The position numbers and the translations under genes are program-made. The notes beneath the pieces are model-generated. The model was not told the origin of the DNA. It made no database searches and saw only the letters and a program-made list of their open reading frames with translations. Source: Ruminococcus sp. JC304 (GTDB taxonomy: Bacteria; Bacillota; Clostridia; Lachnospirales; Lachnospiraceae). From it: a stretch of DNA of 64,000 bases. The stretch is taken from positions 3,126,361 through 3,190,360 of the forward strand of contig HE978651.1 of the NCBI GenBank assembly GCA_000285855.2, read 5' to 3'. How positions within the stretch are numbered: the first letter of the stretch is position 1; the number at the start of each line of letters is the position of its first letter. Positions 28,001 through 36,745 of this stretch are shown in pieces.

Positions 28001-28120
28001 CTCTTCTCTGTGTTCCACCAAGTTATCCATTCTTCTGGATGCCGGAATATAATAGGCTCTGGCTGGCATTGTGTTTTCGTGCAGTACGCTTAGATTTTCA
28101 TAATAACGTGGTACGATCAT
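25082..28120 (-). CDS. lacZ: Beta-galactosidase LacZ, glycoside hydrolase family 2
   Basis: At 1012 residues it is close to E. coli LacZ (1024). The sugar-binding jelly roll (about 40-220), Ig-like domain, TIM barrel and C-terminal beta-sandwich (Bgal_small_N) appear in order. The acid/base Glu is in SMGNESAYG near 445 and the nucleophile Glu in LVEYCHSMGNG near 515; RHDSDPVTG and NAIRSSHYPN are also present. It hydrolyses lactose in the cytoplasm. With the symporter downstream and the divergent AraC regulator it forms a lactose utilisation unit. Confidence 0.95.
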   Translation of the reverse strand: MIVPRYYENLSVLHENTMPARAYYIPASRRMDNLVEHREESDRMQLLNGTWKFQYFNSIYDIQDSFFEKNYDTENFDEIQVPSVWQMAGYDTHQYTNIRYPFPFDPPYVPQDIPCGAYVHNFEYSRDEKASKAFLNFEGVDSCFYVWINGSYIGYSQVSHMTSEFDVTDVLQDGTNTVAVLVMKWCDGSYLEDQDKFRMSGIFRDVYILKRPKQAISDYHIKTRIEDMLAKVEIEMKFYSPLNVKISIEDRNGAVVALGSIAEEGTAVLEIASPELWNTENPYLYKLILETENEVIVDHIALRKIEIKDQVIYLNGQKIKFRGVNRHDSDPVTGFTINLEQITTDLTLMKQHNFNAIRSSHYPNAPFFYEMCDKYGFMVIDEADIEAHGPFMIYRKEDTDYNRFKRWNEKIADDPVWEEAIVDRVKLMVERDKNRFCIVMWSMGNESAYGCNFEKALEWTKNFDPDRITQYESARYRNYDETYDYSNLDVYSRMYPALSEIQEYLDKDGSKPFLLVEYCHSMGNGPGDFEDYFQMIQDNDKMCGGFVWEWCDHAIAHGTAENGKTIYAYGGDHGEEIHDGNFCMDGLVYPDRTVHTGLLEYKNVYRPARVISYNKESGELVLHNYMDFDDLKDYVKISYELTQDGLVISKGILPEFSVAPHGKGKTNLKINVPENGKCYLKLIYHLKKELPLLDEDHILGFDEIEVSKEDTKCKLAEKWIPKTVVDSELQVNENDTQIHIKGREFAYTIDKRTALFTEMKFAGREYLNHPMELNIWRAPTDNDMYIKSEWKKAHYDKAYTRAYTTEVVQGKHGVKITSHASVVAETVQKILDVTITWKIEAAGKIDADIAVTKDDEFPDLPRFGVRMFLDKKLSAVRYFGMGPQESYCDKHQAASHGLYRADVGDLHEDYIRPQENGSHYDCEYVELNNSRYGIVASAEKAFSFNASYYTQEELEKKTHNYELIESDSVVFCVDYALNGIGSNSCGPVVLEQYRFDDVLFRFQFTLIPYVKG

Positions 28121-28260
28121 AAATAGCTCTCCTCCAATACATATACTTTTTTGTTCTTTGTTTTCCTAAAGCAAACCTTATACTTTACTTTTTGTTTACG
28201 TTCCTTAGTTATGTTATATATAGATTATCCTAATTCGCAAAATATGTCTATGAATTGGAT

Positions 28261-28289
28261 TAGACAAAACATGCACTAAATGATACAAT
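28261..28289 (+). promoter_or_regulatory. Candidate promoter of the lactose AraC regulator
   Basis: TAGACA (28261-28266), a 17-base spacer and TACAAT (28284-28289), about 30 bases before the regulator ATG. The 199-base divergent region also must hold the lacZ promoter and regulator site, but no clear repeat was picked out. Confidence 0.45.
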
Positions 28290-28319
28290 GATAAAAAGTA
28301 CGAAAAGAGGTGCTGTCCT

Positions 28320-29183
28320 ATGTATTTGAACACCGGTTATTTGAACCACTCACATATGGATTTCAAAGACAAAAGTCGTCCGCTGATTGTAGGTAGCTGT
28401 GGTACTTACCGTCTTTCCAGACATCCCAAACTTCCGACCTACCGTCCAAAGGGTCGTCTGGATTATCAGATTATATATATCACTGCTGGTTGTGGGCATT
28501 TTCATTTTGATAATGTAAATAATGAAACGATTGTTCCAGCCGGCAACATTGTACTGTACAGACCGAAAGAACTTCAGAAATATGAATATTACGGTGAAGA
28601 TAAGACAGAAGTATACTGGATTCACTTCACAGGAAGCAATGTGAAAAATATCTTACGTCAATATGGGTTTCCGGATAAAGAACGTGTCTTTCAAGTGGGT
28701 ACATCTAATGAATATGAACAAATTTTCAAACGTATCATTATCGAGCTCCAACGCTGTCAAGACAATTATGAGGAAATGCTTGTCCTTTTGCTACGTCATC
28801 TTCTGATCAGTTTCCACCGGGAACTGACAAGAGAGCACATATTAAAAAATGAATATCTTGATCATGAGATGGATAATGCTGTTACCTTTTTCAGTGAAAA
28901 CTACAATCAAAATATCAATATTGATGATTATGCTGCCTCACGAGGCATGAGTGTCAGCTGGTTTATCCGAAATTTCAAAAAATATACCGGTTCTACACCA
29001 ATGCAATTCATTGTGGGAATCCGCATCAACAATGCTCAGATGTTACTTGAAACAACAACTTATTCCATCAATGAGATTTCTAAGATTGTCGGATATGATA
29101 ACCAGCTTTATTTCAGTCGGCTTTTTCACAAGTTGAAAGGATATTCGCCGAGAGAATACCGAAAGCTGAGAAACAAATTCTGA
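28320..29183 (+). CDS. AraC-family regulator, probably of the lac genes
   Basis: A 287-residue protein. The N-terminal cupin (about 50-140) includes LDYQIIYITAGCGHFHFD and VPAGNIVLYRPKELQKYEYYG; the C-terminal double HTH reads INIDDYAASRGMSVSWFIRNFKKYTG and ends SRLFHKLKGYSPREYRK. The start follows AGAGGTGCTGTCCT. It is divergent from lacZ with a 199-base shared region, the usual place of a lactose activator. Effector not determined. Confidence 0.88.
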   Translation: MYLNTGYLNHSHMDFKDKSRPLIVGSCGTYRLSRHPKLPTYRPKGRLDYQIIYITAGCGHFHFDNVNNETIVPAGNIVLYRPKELQKYEYYGEDKTEVYWIHFTGSNVKNILRQYGFPDKERVFQVGTSNEYEQIFKRIIIELQRCQDNYEEMLVLLLRHLLISFHRELTREHILKNEYLDHEMDNAVTFFSENYNQNINIDDYAASRGMSVSWFIRNFKKYTGSTPMQFIVGIRINNAQMLLETTTYSINEISKIVGYDNQLYFSRLFHKLKGYSPREYRKLRNKF

Positions 29184-29255
29184 AATCCACAAAGAGGATA
29201 CCACCGAATCATCAAAACAATGATTTGTAATATCCTCTTCTCACTTTTGCTATTC

Positions 29256-29474
29256 TTATTTTACAAACTCAGCCGAATAATAATACATATACTCATTATC
29301 TGTATCTATGTATTCTCCTGTAATGTCCTGTATCGGCAACGAACTCACTCCTTGTTCGCCATAGATCAGTGCTGCCAATCCTTGCTCTGTTCCGTACTCT
29401 ATCGTGCTTTTGTTCTCTATAGAGGTCGCAGATCTTCCATAATACTCTGTGTTGGAAGCGACAAAATCGGACAT
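29256..29474 (-). CDS. Unrecognised 72-residue protein or gene fragment
   Basis: A frame of 72 residues (begins MSDFVASNTEYYGRS, ends YYYSAEFVK) with amino acid use like a real protein: balanced, acidic, few rare codons. There is no ribosome site before its ATG, and the upstream sequence is AT-rich. It lies between the lactose regulator and an IS21 transposase remnant, so it may be the tail of a gene cut by rearrangement. I do not recognise the family. A spurious frame is also possible. Confidence 0.3.
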   Translation of the reverse strand: MSDFVASNTEYYGRSATSIENKSTIEYGTEQGLAALIYGEQGVSSLPIQDITGEYIDTDNEYMYYYSAEFVK

Positions 29475-29681
29475 GATTTTAGAAATTTTTTGAAATTATT
29501 TTTTGAAGTGTAAAAAGACATAAAAAAGATGCCAGGATTTCTCCTGACACCGTAGTGACTGTGCCAACTTCGTGCCCAGTGGGCACAAGGTTGATTGTAT
29601 TATTCTTCATTTCCTAATGATATTGGTTCTTTCTTTGTTTTCTTGTTTTTAGATATCATCTTATGACCTGTATAAATAGTA
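29475..29681. other. Non-coding stretch with two short hairpins
   Basis: It contains CAGGA/TCCTG around 29534-29545 and GTGCCCA/TGGGCAC around 29572-29586, neither with a convincing U tract. On the minus strand the bases after the transposase fragment can be read as a further short frame, but nothing recognisable was found. Confidence 0.35.
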
Positions 29682-29852
29682 CTAGAAATCTGGAAGTGGA
29701 ATATCCTTCTTTTTAATATTTTTCTGAGGATAAAAAAGTAATTCCACCTCTTTTGGTGGCATCATCTGGAGTTCTTCAATCGGAATTTCTCCCGCGTGAT
29801 AACGTTCCATAATCAAAGATAATGTTCCGGATCCAATCTTATACCGATCCAT
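29682..29852 (-). pseudogene. IS21-family transposase IstA, internal fragment
   Basis: The 56-residue frame contains IGSGTLSLIMERYHAGEI, then MMPPKEVELLFYPQ and KKKDIPLPDF. This matches, from memory, the segment of IstA-type transposases that joins the N-terminal HTH to the catalytic core, where a P-D-[FWY] motif follows a LF(Y)P motif. Full IstA is about 400-500 residues; both ends are lost here. It marks an old IS21-type insertion at the left edge of the fructosamine gene block. Confidence 0.55.
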
Positions 29853-29875
29853 GCTAGAACTTCTTAATTTTTATA

Positions 29876-30730
29876 TTATATTGGCTTGAATCCTTTTCCA
29901 CGCACTTCATTCGATTCCATTATAACAAGAAACGCTGATGAATCTACTTTCTTTACAGCTTCTTGAATCGTATACATTTCTTTATTGTTACATGCACACA
30001 TTAATACTTCTTTTTCACGTCCTGTATAACTTCCTTCTGCCTTAATCAAAGTTGCCCCTCGTTGTGATAGCTCATCAATTTTTGCCGCAATTTGTGGTCC
30101 CTTTTCTGTTACAATCAAAGCAAGTTTTCCAGCATCAACGCCATACATTAGCTTATCTACGACAAATGATAGAATATACGTTCCAATTAATCCATAAATA
30201 ATCTTATCAATGTTTCCACGCATCAGAATTCCACCAATAATTACAATAATAAAATCCATAACAATGATAATTTTTCCTACAGAAATATGTGGCTTTGCCT
30301 TGTGTATTGCCATCAAAACAAAATCTGCTCCACCTGTAGAGGTATCTCTCATGTAAATTAATGCATATCCGATTCCTGAGAATACACTCATACAAATACA
30401 AGATAACATCATATTACCATGGTAAACTGGAAACAATGGAACAACCCAGTCCATCAGTATATTAGAAATTAACATTGTCTTTATTGATCTTAAAAAAAAT
30501 TGTTTTCCCAACAACTTGTAACAAATTAAAATAATTGGAATATTCAAAATTGTCGTCATTGTACCAATTGGAATTTTCCAAAAATAATAAAACACGATTG
30601 CAATACCTGATATACCTGCTACCGGAAATCCAGATGCCACTGCAAAATTATAGACTCCAATCGCAATGAAACAACCACCTACAATATCAAGTAAAATATC
30701 AATTAAAAATGTCTTTGCCTTTGATTTCAA
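29876..30730 (-). CDS. YitT family membrane protein (DUF161/DUF2179)
   Basis: A TTG start is chosen because GGGAGG lies 8 bases upstream of it; the longer frame would overlap the GH42 gene. The 284-residue product has five or six membrane helices (VYNFAVASGFPVAGISGIAI, YMRDTSTGGADFV) and a C-terminal cytoplasmic DUF2179 domain (about 210-284). Function is unknown; members are often near transport genes. It is the last gene of the fructosamine cluster, 26 bases after GH42, so it is probably cotranscribed. Confidence 0.82.
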   Translation of the reverse strand: MKSKAKTFLIDILLDIVGGCFIAIGVYNFAVASGFPVAGISGIAIVFYYFWKIPIGTMTTILNIPIILICYKLLGKQFFLRSIKTMLISNILMDWVVPLFPVYHGNMMLSCICMSVFSGIGYALIYMRDTSTGGADFVLMAIHKAKPHISVGKIIIVMDFIIVIIGGILMRGNIDKIIYGLIGTYILSFVVDKLMYGVDAGKLALIVTEKGPQIAAKIDELSQRGATLIKAEGSYTGREKEVLMCACNNKEMYTIQEAVKKVDSSAFLVIMESNEVRGKGFKPI

Positions 30731-30756
30731 TGTAAGTTCCTCCCTATTACGGAATC

Positions 30757-32789
30757 TTATTTCTTTTGCATCACAATACATTGATATGTTTGCAGTTTTA
30801 TTGAACCTGTAAGGATTTCATCAGTAATCAAATTTGTATAACATTCATTCAAAACCATCTTCACAGGATGTCTGTTAAAATTCTGAAGAAAATATACATC
30901 ATCTTTCTGTTCTTTTCCACTTCTTTTTGAAACAGTAACTCCATAAGGTAATGTTTCCGTCAAATTTGCTTCCACATTTGCTTCCTCAATTACATCGCCC
31001 AAAAATTCTTTCAAAAATTCCAGATCTGGTTGAACAACAACATAGTAAGCTTTTCCTTTGCCATACGCATTTTCTGTAATTGCTGGAGTATTTACATTGT
31101 AATCTTGCAAGTATGTTCCCAACGGCTTTGCAGTTTGAAGTGTCACAACTTCTCTTAACACACCGGCTTTATATACACCGTCTTTATAGGAGAAAGTATT
31201 TGGAAAATATTCATTCCCCACATCAATCTCATCAACTGATAATCCTAGCAATCTCTCATGTGGTCTCTCTCCAATAAAACATAAATCTGTTTCATTTACT
31301 ACTCCACTCCAATAAGTTGTTACATATATTCCACCTGCTTCCACGTATGCTTCTACTTTATGAATATACTCTTTTTTATACAAGTACAAGGTCGGAGCAA
31401 CCACAAGCTGATAATCTAACAACTCTCGATCCATGGAAATTATATCAACTTCAATTCCTTTTTCCCAAAAAACCCGATAATATTTTAAAAGTTCTTCCGT
31501 ATAATCAAATTTTCTCGATATTGCTTGTGCGTCAGAAAGAGCCCACCAATTTTCCCAATCCATAATAATAGCTACCTTCGCCCTATTACATGTACTTAGT
31601 ATTTGACTGCTTAGCTTTTCTAGATCTTTGCCAATCCAAGCAACTTCTTGAAAAACTCTATTCTTTTCTGACGCATCATGATCAACAACCGCTCCATGAA
31701 ACTTTTCACTCGATCCTCTGCTTTTTCTCCATTGAAAATAAAGAACACTATTCGAACCTAACGCAATTGCCTGCATTGAAGATAAGTAATTCATCCCCGG
31801 TCTTTTTACATTATTTTCCTCATCCCAATTCACAAGTGATGGTGTTGATTCCATCATCAAAAATGGCTTCTTCTGAAATCCTCTCATCTGGTTATGCATA
31901 AAGGCTGCCCACACAGCAATCGGTACTTCATCTTCTTTTGTATGCCAACTCGGATAAGAGTCCCAAGAAATCACATCCAACTCCTCTGCCCATTTATCAT
32001 AATCCAATGGTGAAAAATACATCATCATGTTTGTTGTAACTGGAAGATCCGAATATGTTTTAACAGCTCGAATCTCTTCTCTACAAAAGTCCTGTAACTG
32101 TTCGCTCACAAATCTTTTCCAGTCCAATTTCAAACCGTGTAATTCATCCTCTCCCCTCGGAGAAGGTGAATGAATCTGTTCCCAATCGGTATAAGTATGA
32201 CTCCAAAACGCACTCCACCATGCATGATTCAATGCATCCAATGTTTTGTATTTTTTTTCAACCATTTCCGAAATGCTTTTTGACATTCTTCGCAATGACA
32301 AGAAGCATCCCTAAAATTTCCTCCGTATTCGTTTGATATATGCCAAAGAATTACTCCTGGATGTTTTCCAAAGCGTTCTGATAATTTCAAATCCAACTTT
32401 CTAGTTTTTTCTCTCATAACAGCAGACGTGTAACAAAAATTATGCCTTTTTCCTGGTAAATTCTGTATCCCGTTTTCATCTGTCTGCATTACTTCAGGAT
32501 ATTTTTGAGTCATCCAATTTGGCATTGCACCTGTTGGTGTAGCTAGATTTGTATAGATGCCATTGTCATATAAACGGTTAATAATTTCTTCTAAATAGTC
32601 AAACTGATATTTTCCTTCTTCTGGCTCTAAAAATGCCCACGAAAATATTCCTAGTGAAACATTATTTACATGCGCTAATTTCATTAACCGGATATCCTCT
32701 TCAAGAATATCCGGTCTATCTAACCATTGTTCAGGATTATAATCTCCACCATGCAGAAGACCTGGCATATTTATTTTTTTATATTCCAT
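30757..32789 (-). pseudogene. Beta-galactosidase GH42, interrupted by one frameshift
   Basis: The two frames (32789-32229 and 32301-30757) together encode one 677-residue GH42 enzyme, the normal family length. The first has GGDYNPEQW and the acid/base Glu in WHISNEYGG near 153; the second has the nucleophile Glu in MMESTPSLVNW near 313 and the later trimerisation domain. They join at an A8 run (minus strand, 32258-32251): nine As would read KWLKKKYKTLDALN through without other change. No further lesion was seen. GH42 enzymes remove terminal beta-galactose. It may be a recent pseudogene, slippage-rescued, or an assembly error. Confidence 0.85.
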
Positions 32790-32820
32790 TTCTAATCCCT
32801 TTCTTTATAGATATCATTTA

Positions 32821-33630
32821 TTATTTTACAGCTCCAGTAATACCTTCTGCAAAATTCTTCTGTAAAATAAAGAATACTAAGGCGGTAGGCAATGTACATA
32901 TTAAGACTGCCAACATAAGCATTCCATAGTCTGTTACATATCCCTCTGTCAGATTTGCTACAACCATTGGCATTGTCATGCTCTTGGATTGTGTCATGAT
33001 TACTTTCGGCCACATATAACTATTCCAAGCATTCATAAATGTAATAGTCATAGCCGCTGCATATGTTGATTTCATTGTAGGAATAAACATCTGAAAGAAG
33101 ATTCTAATTTCCGAAAGTCCATCTAATCTGGCAGCTTCAATAATATCACGAGGAAATGATCTTGCACTCTGTCGAAACATCATGATTAAAAATGGGGTTG
33201 ATACCGTTGGTAAAATGAATCCCAACGTACTATTTAACATTTTCATTTTTGCAACCATCTGAAACAATGGGACCAATATCGTAATAAATGGAACCATCAT
33301 TGCAAGAAGAATCACACCCATCACGGCATCTTTTGCTTTATCATGATAAATTTCAAATCCATATCCTGCCAAGGAACATATCACCATCGAAACTATTGTA
33401 AGTAATATTGCATATTTAAATGAATTGACCAATGCAGCCCCTACATCTTGATTTGCCAGCAGATTTTTCAAGTTTTCTCCCAAATGAGAGCCAAGCGATA
33501 ATACGCCTTTTGATACATCCACACTTTTGTTTGTGGATGCACTTACCATCCAGTACAAAGGAAATACTGAAATAAAAGTAACCAAAATCAAGAATGCATA
33601 CATTCCTATATTTTTCACCTTTTTAATCAC
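32821..33630 (-). CDS. Carbohydrate ABC transporter permease (MalG type)
   Basis: About 269 residues with six membrane helices and the MalG-family EAA loop EAARLDGLSEIRIFFQMFIP near residue 190. A GTG start nine bases inside the longest frame is preferred, with GAGGGTGG upstream. It overlaps the other permease gene by 8 bases. It forms an importer with that permease and the binding protein; no ATPase gene is in the cluster, so a shared MsmX/UgpC-type ATPase encoded elsewhere must serve it. Confidence 0.9.
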   Translation of the reverse strand: MIKKVKNIGMYAFLILVTFISVFPLYWMVSASTNKSVDVSKGVLSLGSHLGENLKNLLANQDVGAALVNSFKYAILLTIVSMVICSLAGYGFEIYHDKAKDAVMGVILLAMMVPFITILVPLFQMVAKMKMLNSTLGFILPTVSTPFLIMMFRQSARSFPRDIIEAARLDGLSEIRIFFQMFIPTMKSTYAAAMTITFMNAWNSYMWPKVIMTQSKSMTMPMVVANLTEGYVTDYGMLMLAVLICTLPTALVFFILQKNFAEGITGAVK

Positions 33631-34516
33631 GTTTATCACCCACCCTCATTTGTATAAATGCTAATACTGCAACCAACAGTAATATAAAGAAGGACATCGC
33701 TGCTGCATATCCAAAATTCGGCACATACTTAAAACATAAATTATATATGTAATGTGACATAGAGATTGAAGCATTCGCAGGACCTCCATCGGTCAAGTTA
33801 ATTGATTCATCAAATAACTGTAATGTTCCATTTGTTGACATTATTGCTGTCAACAAGATAGTTGGTTTTAATAATGGAACAGTAATCTTAAAAAATGTCT
33901 GTATTGCTGATGCTCCATCAATTTTTGCAGCTTCGTATACTGAATATTCAATGTTTTGCAATCCAGAAAGGAAAAATACCATATTATATCCTGTCCATCT
34001 CCACAAAAGAGCCAATATGATAACCATTTTTGCCGCAAATGGTTGTGTCAAAAAATTATATGGTTTATCCAAAATTCCCAAATTCACTAGAACATAATTT
34101 ACTAATCCATCATTTGCAAACAAAGACCGAAAAATAATTGCATACGCAACCAATGAAGTTGTACACGGCAAAAAAATCATTGTTCGGAAAAATCCTTTAA
34201 ACCGTAAGTCTTTTTTATTTAGAATACAAGCTAACACCATCGCTACTGCAAGCATAATGGGTACTTGAAGAATGAAATAAAAAAATGTGTTTTTTATTGA
34301 CTGAAGAAATACATCATCTTGAAACATTCTGATGTAATTTGTAAATCCAGCCATCTGCATATTTCTACCTTTCCCTGTCTGAAAAGATAAAACTAACGCT
34401 TTGATCATTGGCCAAAAACTAAACACCGCAATCAAAAATGTTGCTGGTGCCAAAAAAGCCCATCCTGTTAAATTATGCTTTTTTTCCAACGTCATTTTTC
34501 TTGGTTTGTTAGACAC
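33623..34516 (-). CDS. Carbohydrate ABC transporter permease (MalF type)
   Basis: A 297-residue permease with six helices, the first at about 18-38, and the EAA loop YEAAKIDGASAIQTFFKITVPLL near residue 200. A GTG start follows AGGAGGAGTTTTT. It is paired with the MalG-type permease downstream. Comparable with the FrlN/FrlM pair of Bacillus fructosamine importers in arrangement, though family membership alone does not give the substrate. Confidence 0.9.
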   Translation of the reverse strand: MSNKPRKMTLEKKHNLTGWAFLAPATFLIAVFSFWPMIKALVLSFQTGKGRNMQMAGFTNYIRMFQDDVFLQSIKNTFFYFILQVPIMLAVAMVLACILNKKDLRFKGFFRTMIFLPCTTSLVAYAIIFRSLFANDGLVNYVLVNLGILDKPYNFLTQPFAAKMVIILALLWRWTGYNMVFFLSGLQNIEYSVYEAAKIDGASAIQTFFKITVPLLKPTILLTAIMSTNGTLQLFDESINLTDGGPANASISMSHYIYNLCFKYVPNFGYAAAMSFFILLLVAVLAFIQMRVGDKRD

Positions 34517-34587
34517 AAAAACTCCTCCTCTCTATCCATAAGGGGAATGGTTCTACATTCCATCCCCTTGTATGATAGGAACCTTTC

Positions 34588-35868
34588 TTACTGTCCCATA
34601 TTAAAATTAACAGTATCTTCCGCTTTTTTAAGCTCTTTCTCTACATCTGCACCATTTGTAATATTTGTTGTCGCAACAGAGATTGCGTCTCTTGCTTCAT
34701 GGAAATATGGTCCCGTAATAATAGAAGGAACTTTTGTTGAATAGTCAACTATTTTTTCAAACACTACATCACCAGAGAAAAATTCATTCGGTACTGCATA
34801 TGCATCAGAATCTCCTGCTGGTGTCCATGTAGCAATTGCTCCACAAGAGAGAATATTATCATATAACTCTGTACTTCCAGCAAATGTAGACGCAAGAAAA
34901 TCTTCTGCTAACTCTACGTTTCCACAATTTCCTGAGATTGCCCAGGAAGAACCTCCAATATTTGAATAGTTTGTGGCACCCTTTACATTTGTAAGTTTTG
35001 GAATATTTGTAATAGCCCATTTTCCTGACTGATCCTCAGCTGTCTGAATTGTTCCCATAATCCAACACCCATTAATCACACCTGCAACTTCACTGTTCAA
35101 CATTGTGCCAGTGTATTCATCCCAGTTATTTACTTCCTGTAACACACCTGAATCTTTCATTTTACAATATGTATCAATTACCTTCTTCAAAGTGTCATTT
35201 TTTGCAATATTCGTTGTTCCATCTTCATTAAACAAAGATGCTCCTGCAGACTGTAACATCATCGTAAGCAAATCACATTCGCCTGCTAACGTTGTCAATA
35301 ATGGTTTTCCTGTTTTTTCCAGTACTACTTTGCCTTTTTCAACCCACTCATCCCAAGTAATATCTGTAAAATCTTCTAAAGTCATTCCAGCTTCTTGCAA
35401 AATATCTGTACGATAACAAGCAATTGCTGCTCCGTTGTCAAAAGGCACTCCATAGTGTTTTCCATCTACAACAGAAAAATCTGTTTTACCAGAAGCAAAT
35501 TCTGAAAAATCAATTTTCTTTTCAGAAATTTCTGTAAATACATCTGGATAAGATATTACATTTTTTTGGAATGCATGGTCTTGCATCAAAAAAATATCTG
35601 GCAATGTGCTTAGATCTCCTGATGTACCAGCCGTAGTAAGTCTAGACTGTACATCTACATCTCCAACTTCGACAATATCAATTTTCACATCTTGATGATC
35701 TTCTTGATAAATTTTTGCAGCTTCTTCCATTGCAAAAATATTAAATGTTTTGTCCCAACACCATACTGTAATTGTATTATCGTCTTTTTTGTCCCCTGAA
35801 CCTCCGCATGCTGCAATACCCATTGCCATCGCAGCTGTCAATAAAATTGCCACTATTTTTTTTCCCAT
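34588..35868 (-). CDS. Carbohydrate ABC transporter substrate-binding lipoprotein (family 1)
   Basis: A 426-residue extracellular binding protein. The signal peptide ends in a proper lipobox (GIAAC, Cys at about 21) followed by a Gly/Ser/Asp linker, so it is a lipoprotein. The mature part has the SBP_bac_1 fold: TITVWCWDKTF at the start and ITGPYFHEARDAIS near the C-terminus. It lies directly after the kinase gene (16 bases) and delivers ligand to the two permeases. Given the enzymes around it, a glycosylated fructosamine is the likely ligand (inference). Confidence 0.9.
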   Translation of the reverse strand: MGKKIVAILLTAAMAMGIAACGGSGDKKDDNTITVWCWDKTFNIFAMEEAAKIYQEDHQDVKIDIVEVGDVDVQSRLTTAGTSGDLSTLPDIFLMQDHAFQKNVISYPDVFTEISEKKIDFSEFASGKTDFSVVDGKHYGVPFDNGAAIACYRTDILQEAGMTLEDFTDITWDEWVEKGKVVLEKTGKPLLTTLAGECDLLTMMLQSAGASLFNEDGTTNIAKNDTLKKVIDTYCKMKDSGVLQEVNNWDEYTGTMLNSEVAGVINGCWIMGTIQTAEDQSGKWAITNIPKLTNVKGATNYSNIGGSSWAISGNCGNVELAEDFLASTFAGSTELYDNILSCGAIATWTPAGDSDAYAVPNEFFSGDVVFEKIVDYSTKVPSIITGPYFHEARDAISVATTNITNGADVEKELKKAEDTVNFNMGQ

Positions 35869-35884
35869 TTGTTATATTCTCCTT

Positions 35885-36736
35885 CTACCATGCCCCTTGA
35901 TAGCCTATTGTTACCGCACTATTCTGAGCTCCTGCTTCCATCGAATCTTGAACATTCAATCCATTCAAAATCCCATATAAAAATCCAGCAATAAAACTGT
36001 CGCCTGCACCCATTGTATCAACAACTTTACACTCTATGATTCCAAATCGATACCAAGAATTTCCATCATACCCAATGCTTCCATTTTTCCCCAATGTTGC
36101 AATAATGACTTTAGGTCCTTTTTGTTGCATTGCTTTCATGAATTCCTTTAATTGTTCCATACAATTTTCTTTTTCTTTTAAGCCCATGCTATGATATTTC
36201 TGTCTAAACTCATTGCGTGATTCCTCGTCAAAAGAGAAGAATGCATATGTCACATATGGAATCGCTTTCTCAACAATTGGATTTGCAAATTTATTTGCAA
36301 AATCAAATGCAACTGGAATTTCTTTCGAAATAAGTGGAAGCTCATCTTCAATCATTCCCCAAATTCCTGTAACCGCTAAATCATGTTTCTTTATAAAGGA
36401 AATGTCTTGTTCTCTTAGCTTAAAGTCTGCCAAAACACCTTCTTCATATTTTCCAAACACTCTATCTCCATCTACAATGTCAACATGTGTAACTGCGGTT
36501 TTTCCATCCAGCACTTGAATATGAGAAGTATCGACTCCTTTATTTTGAATTGCACTTATCATGATTTTTCCGAATGAATCAGTTCCAACAGCACCTGTAT
36601 AAGAACTTTCTCCACCTAATCGTTTTATGTATACAGCAACATTCACTGGGTTTCCCCCTGGATAAGATTCATTCAATGAATCATAATAATCAATACAATT
36701 ATCTCCTATTGCTGCTACTCTTATCTTTCTGTCCAT
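35885..36736 (-). CDS. frlD: FrlD-type fructosamine kinase (PfkB family)
   Basis: A 283-residue PfkB sugar kinase that follows E. coli FrlD (fructoselysine 6-kinase) in its specific segments: GDNCIDYYDSL, GGNPVNVAVY, DRVFGKYEEGVLADF, TGIWGMIEDE, AFDFANKFANP and the C-terminal IGYQGAW. The catalytic base Asp is in DTMGAGDSFIAGF near residue 245. It would phosphorylate C6 of a fructosyl-amine. The start follows AAGGTGG. It lies 9 bases after the deglycase gene, the same pairing as frlB-frlD in E. coli and Bacillus. Confidence 0.85.
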   Translation of the reverse strand: MDRKIRVAAIGDNCIDYYDSLNESYPGGNPVNVAVYIKRLGGESSYTGAVGTDSFGKIMISAIQNKGVDTSHIQVLDGKTAVTHVDIVDGDRVFGKYEEGVLADFKLREQDISFIKKHDLAVTGIWGMIEDELPLISKEIPVAFDFANKFANPIVEKAIPYVTYAFFSFDEESRNEFRQKYHSMGLKEKENCMEQLKEFMKAMQQKGPKVIIATLGKNGSIGYDGNSWYRFGIIECKVVDTMGAGDSFIAGFLYGILNGLNVQDSMEAGAQNSAVTIGYQGAW

Positions 36737-36745
36737 TTTGCCACC

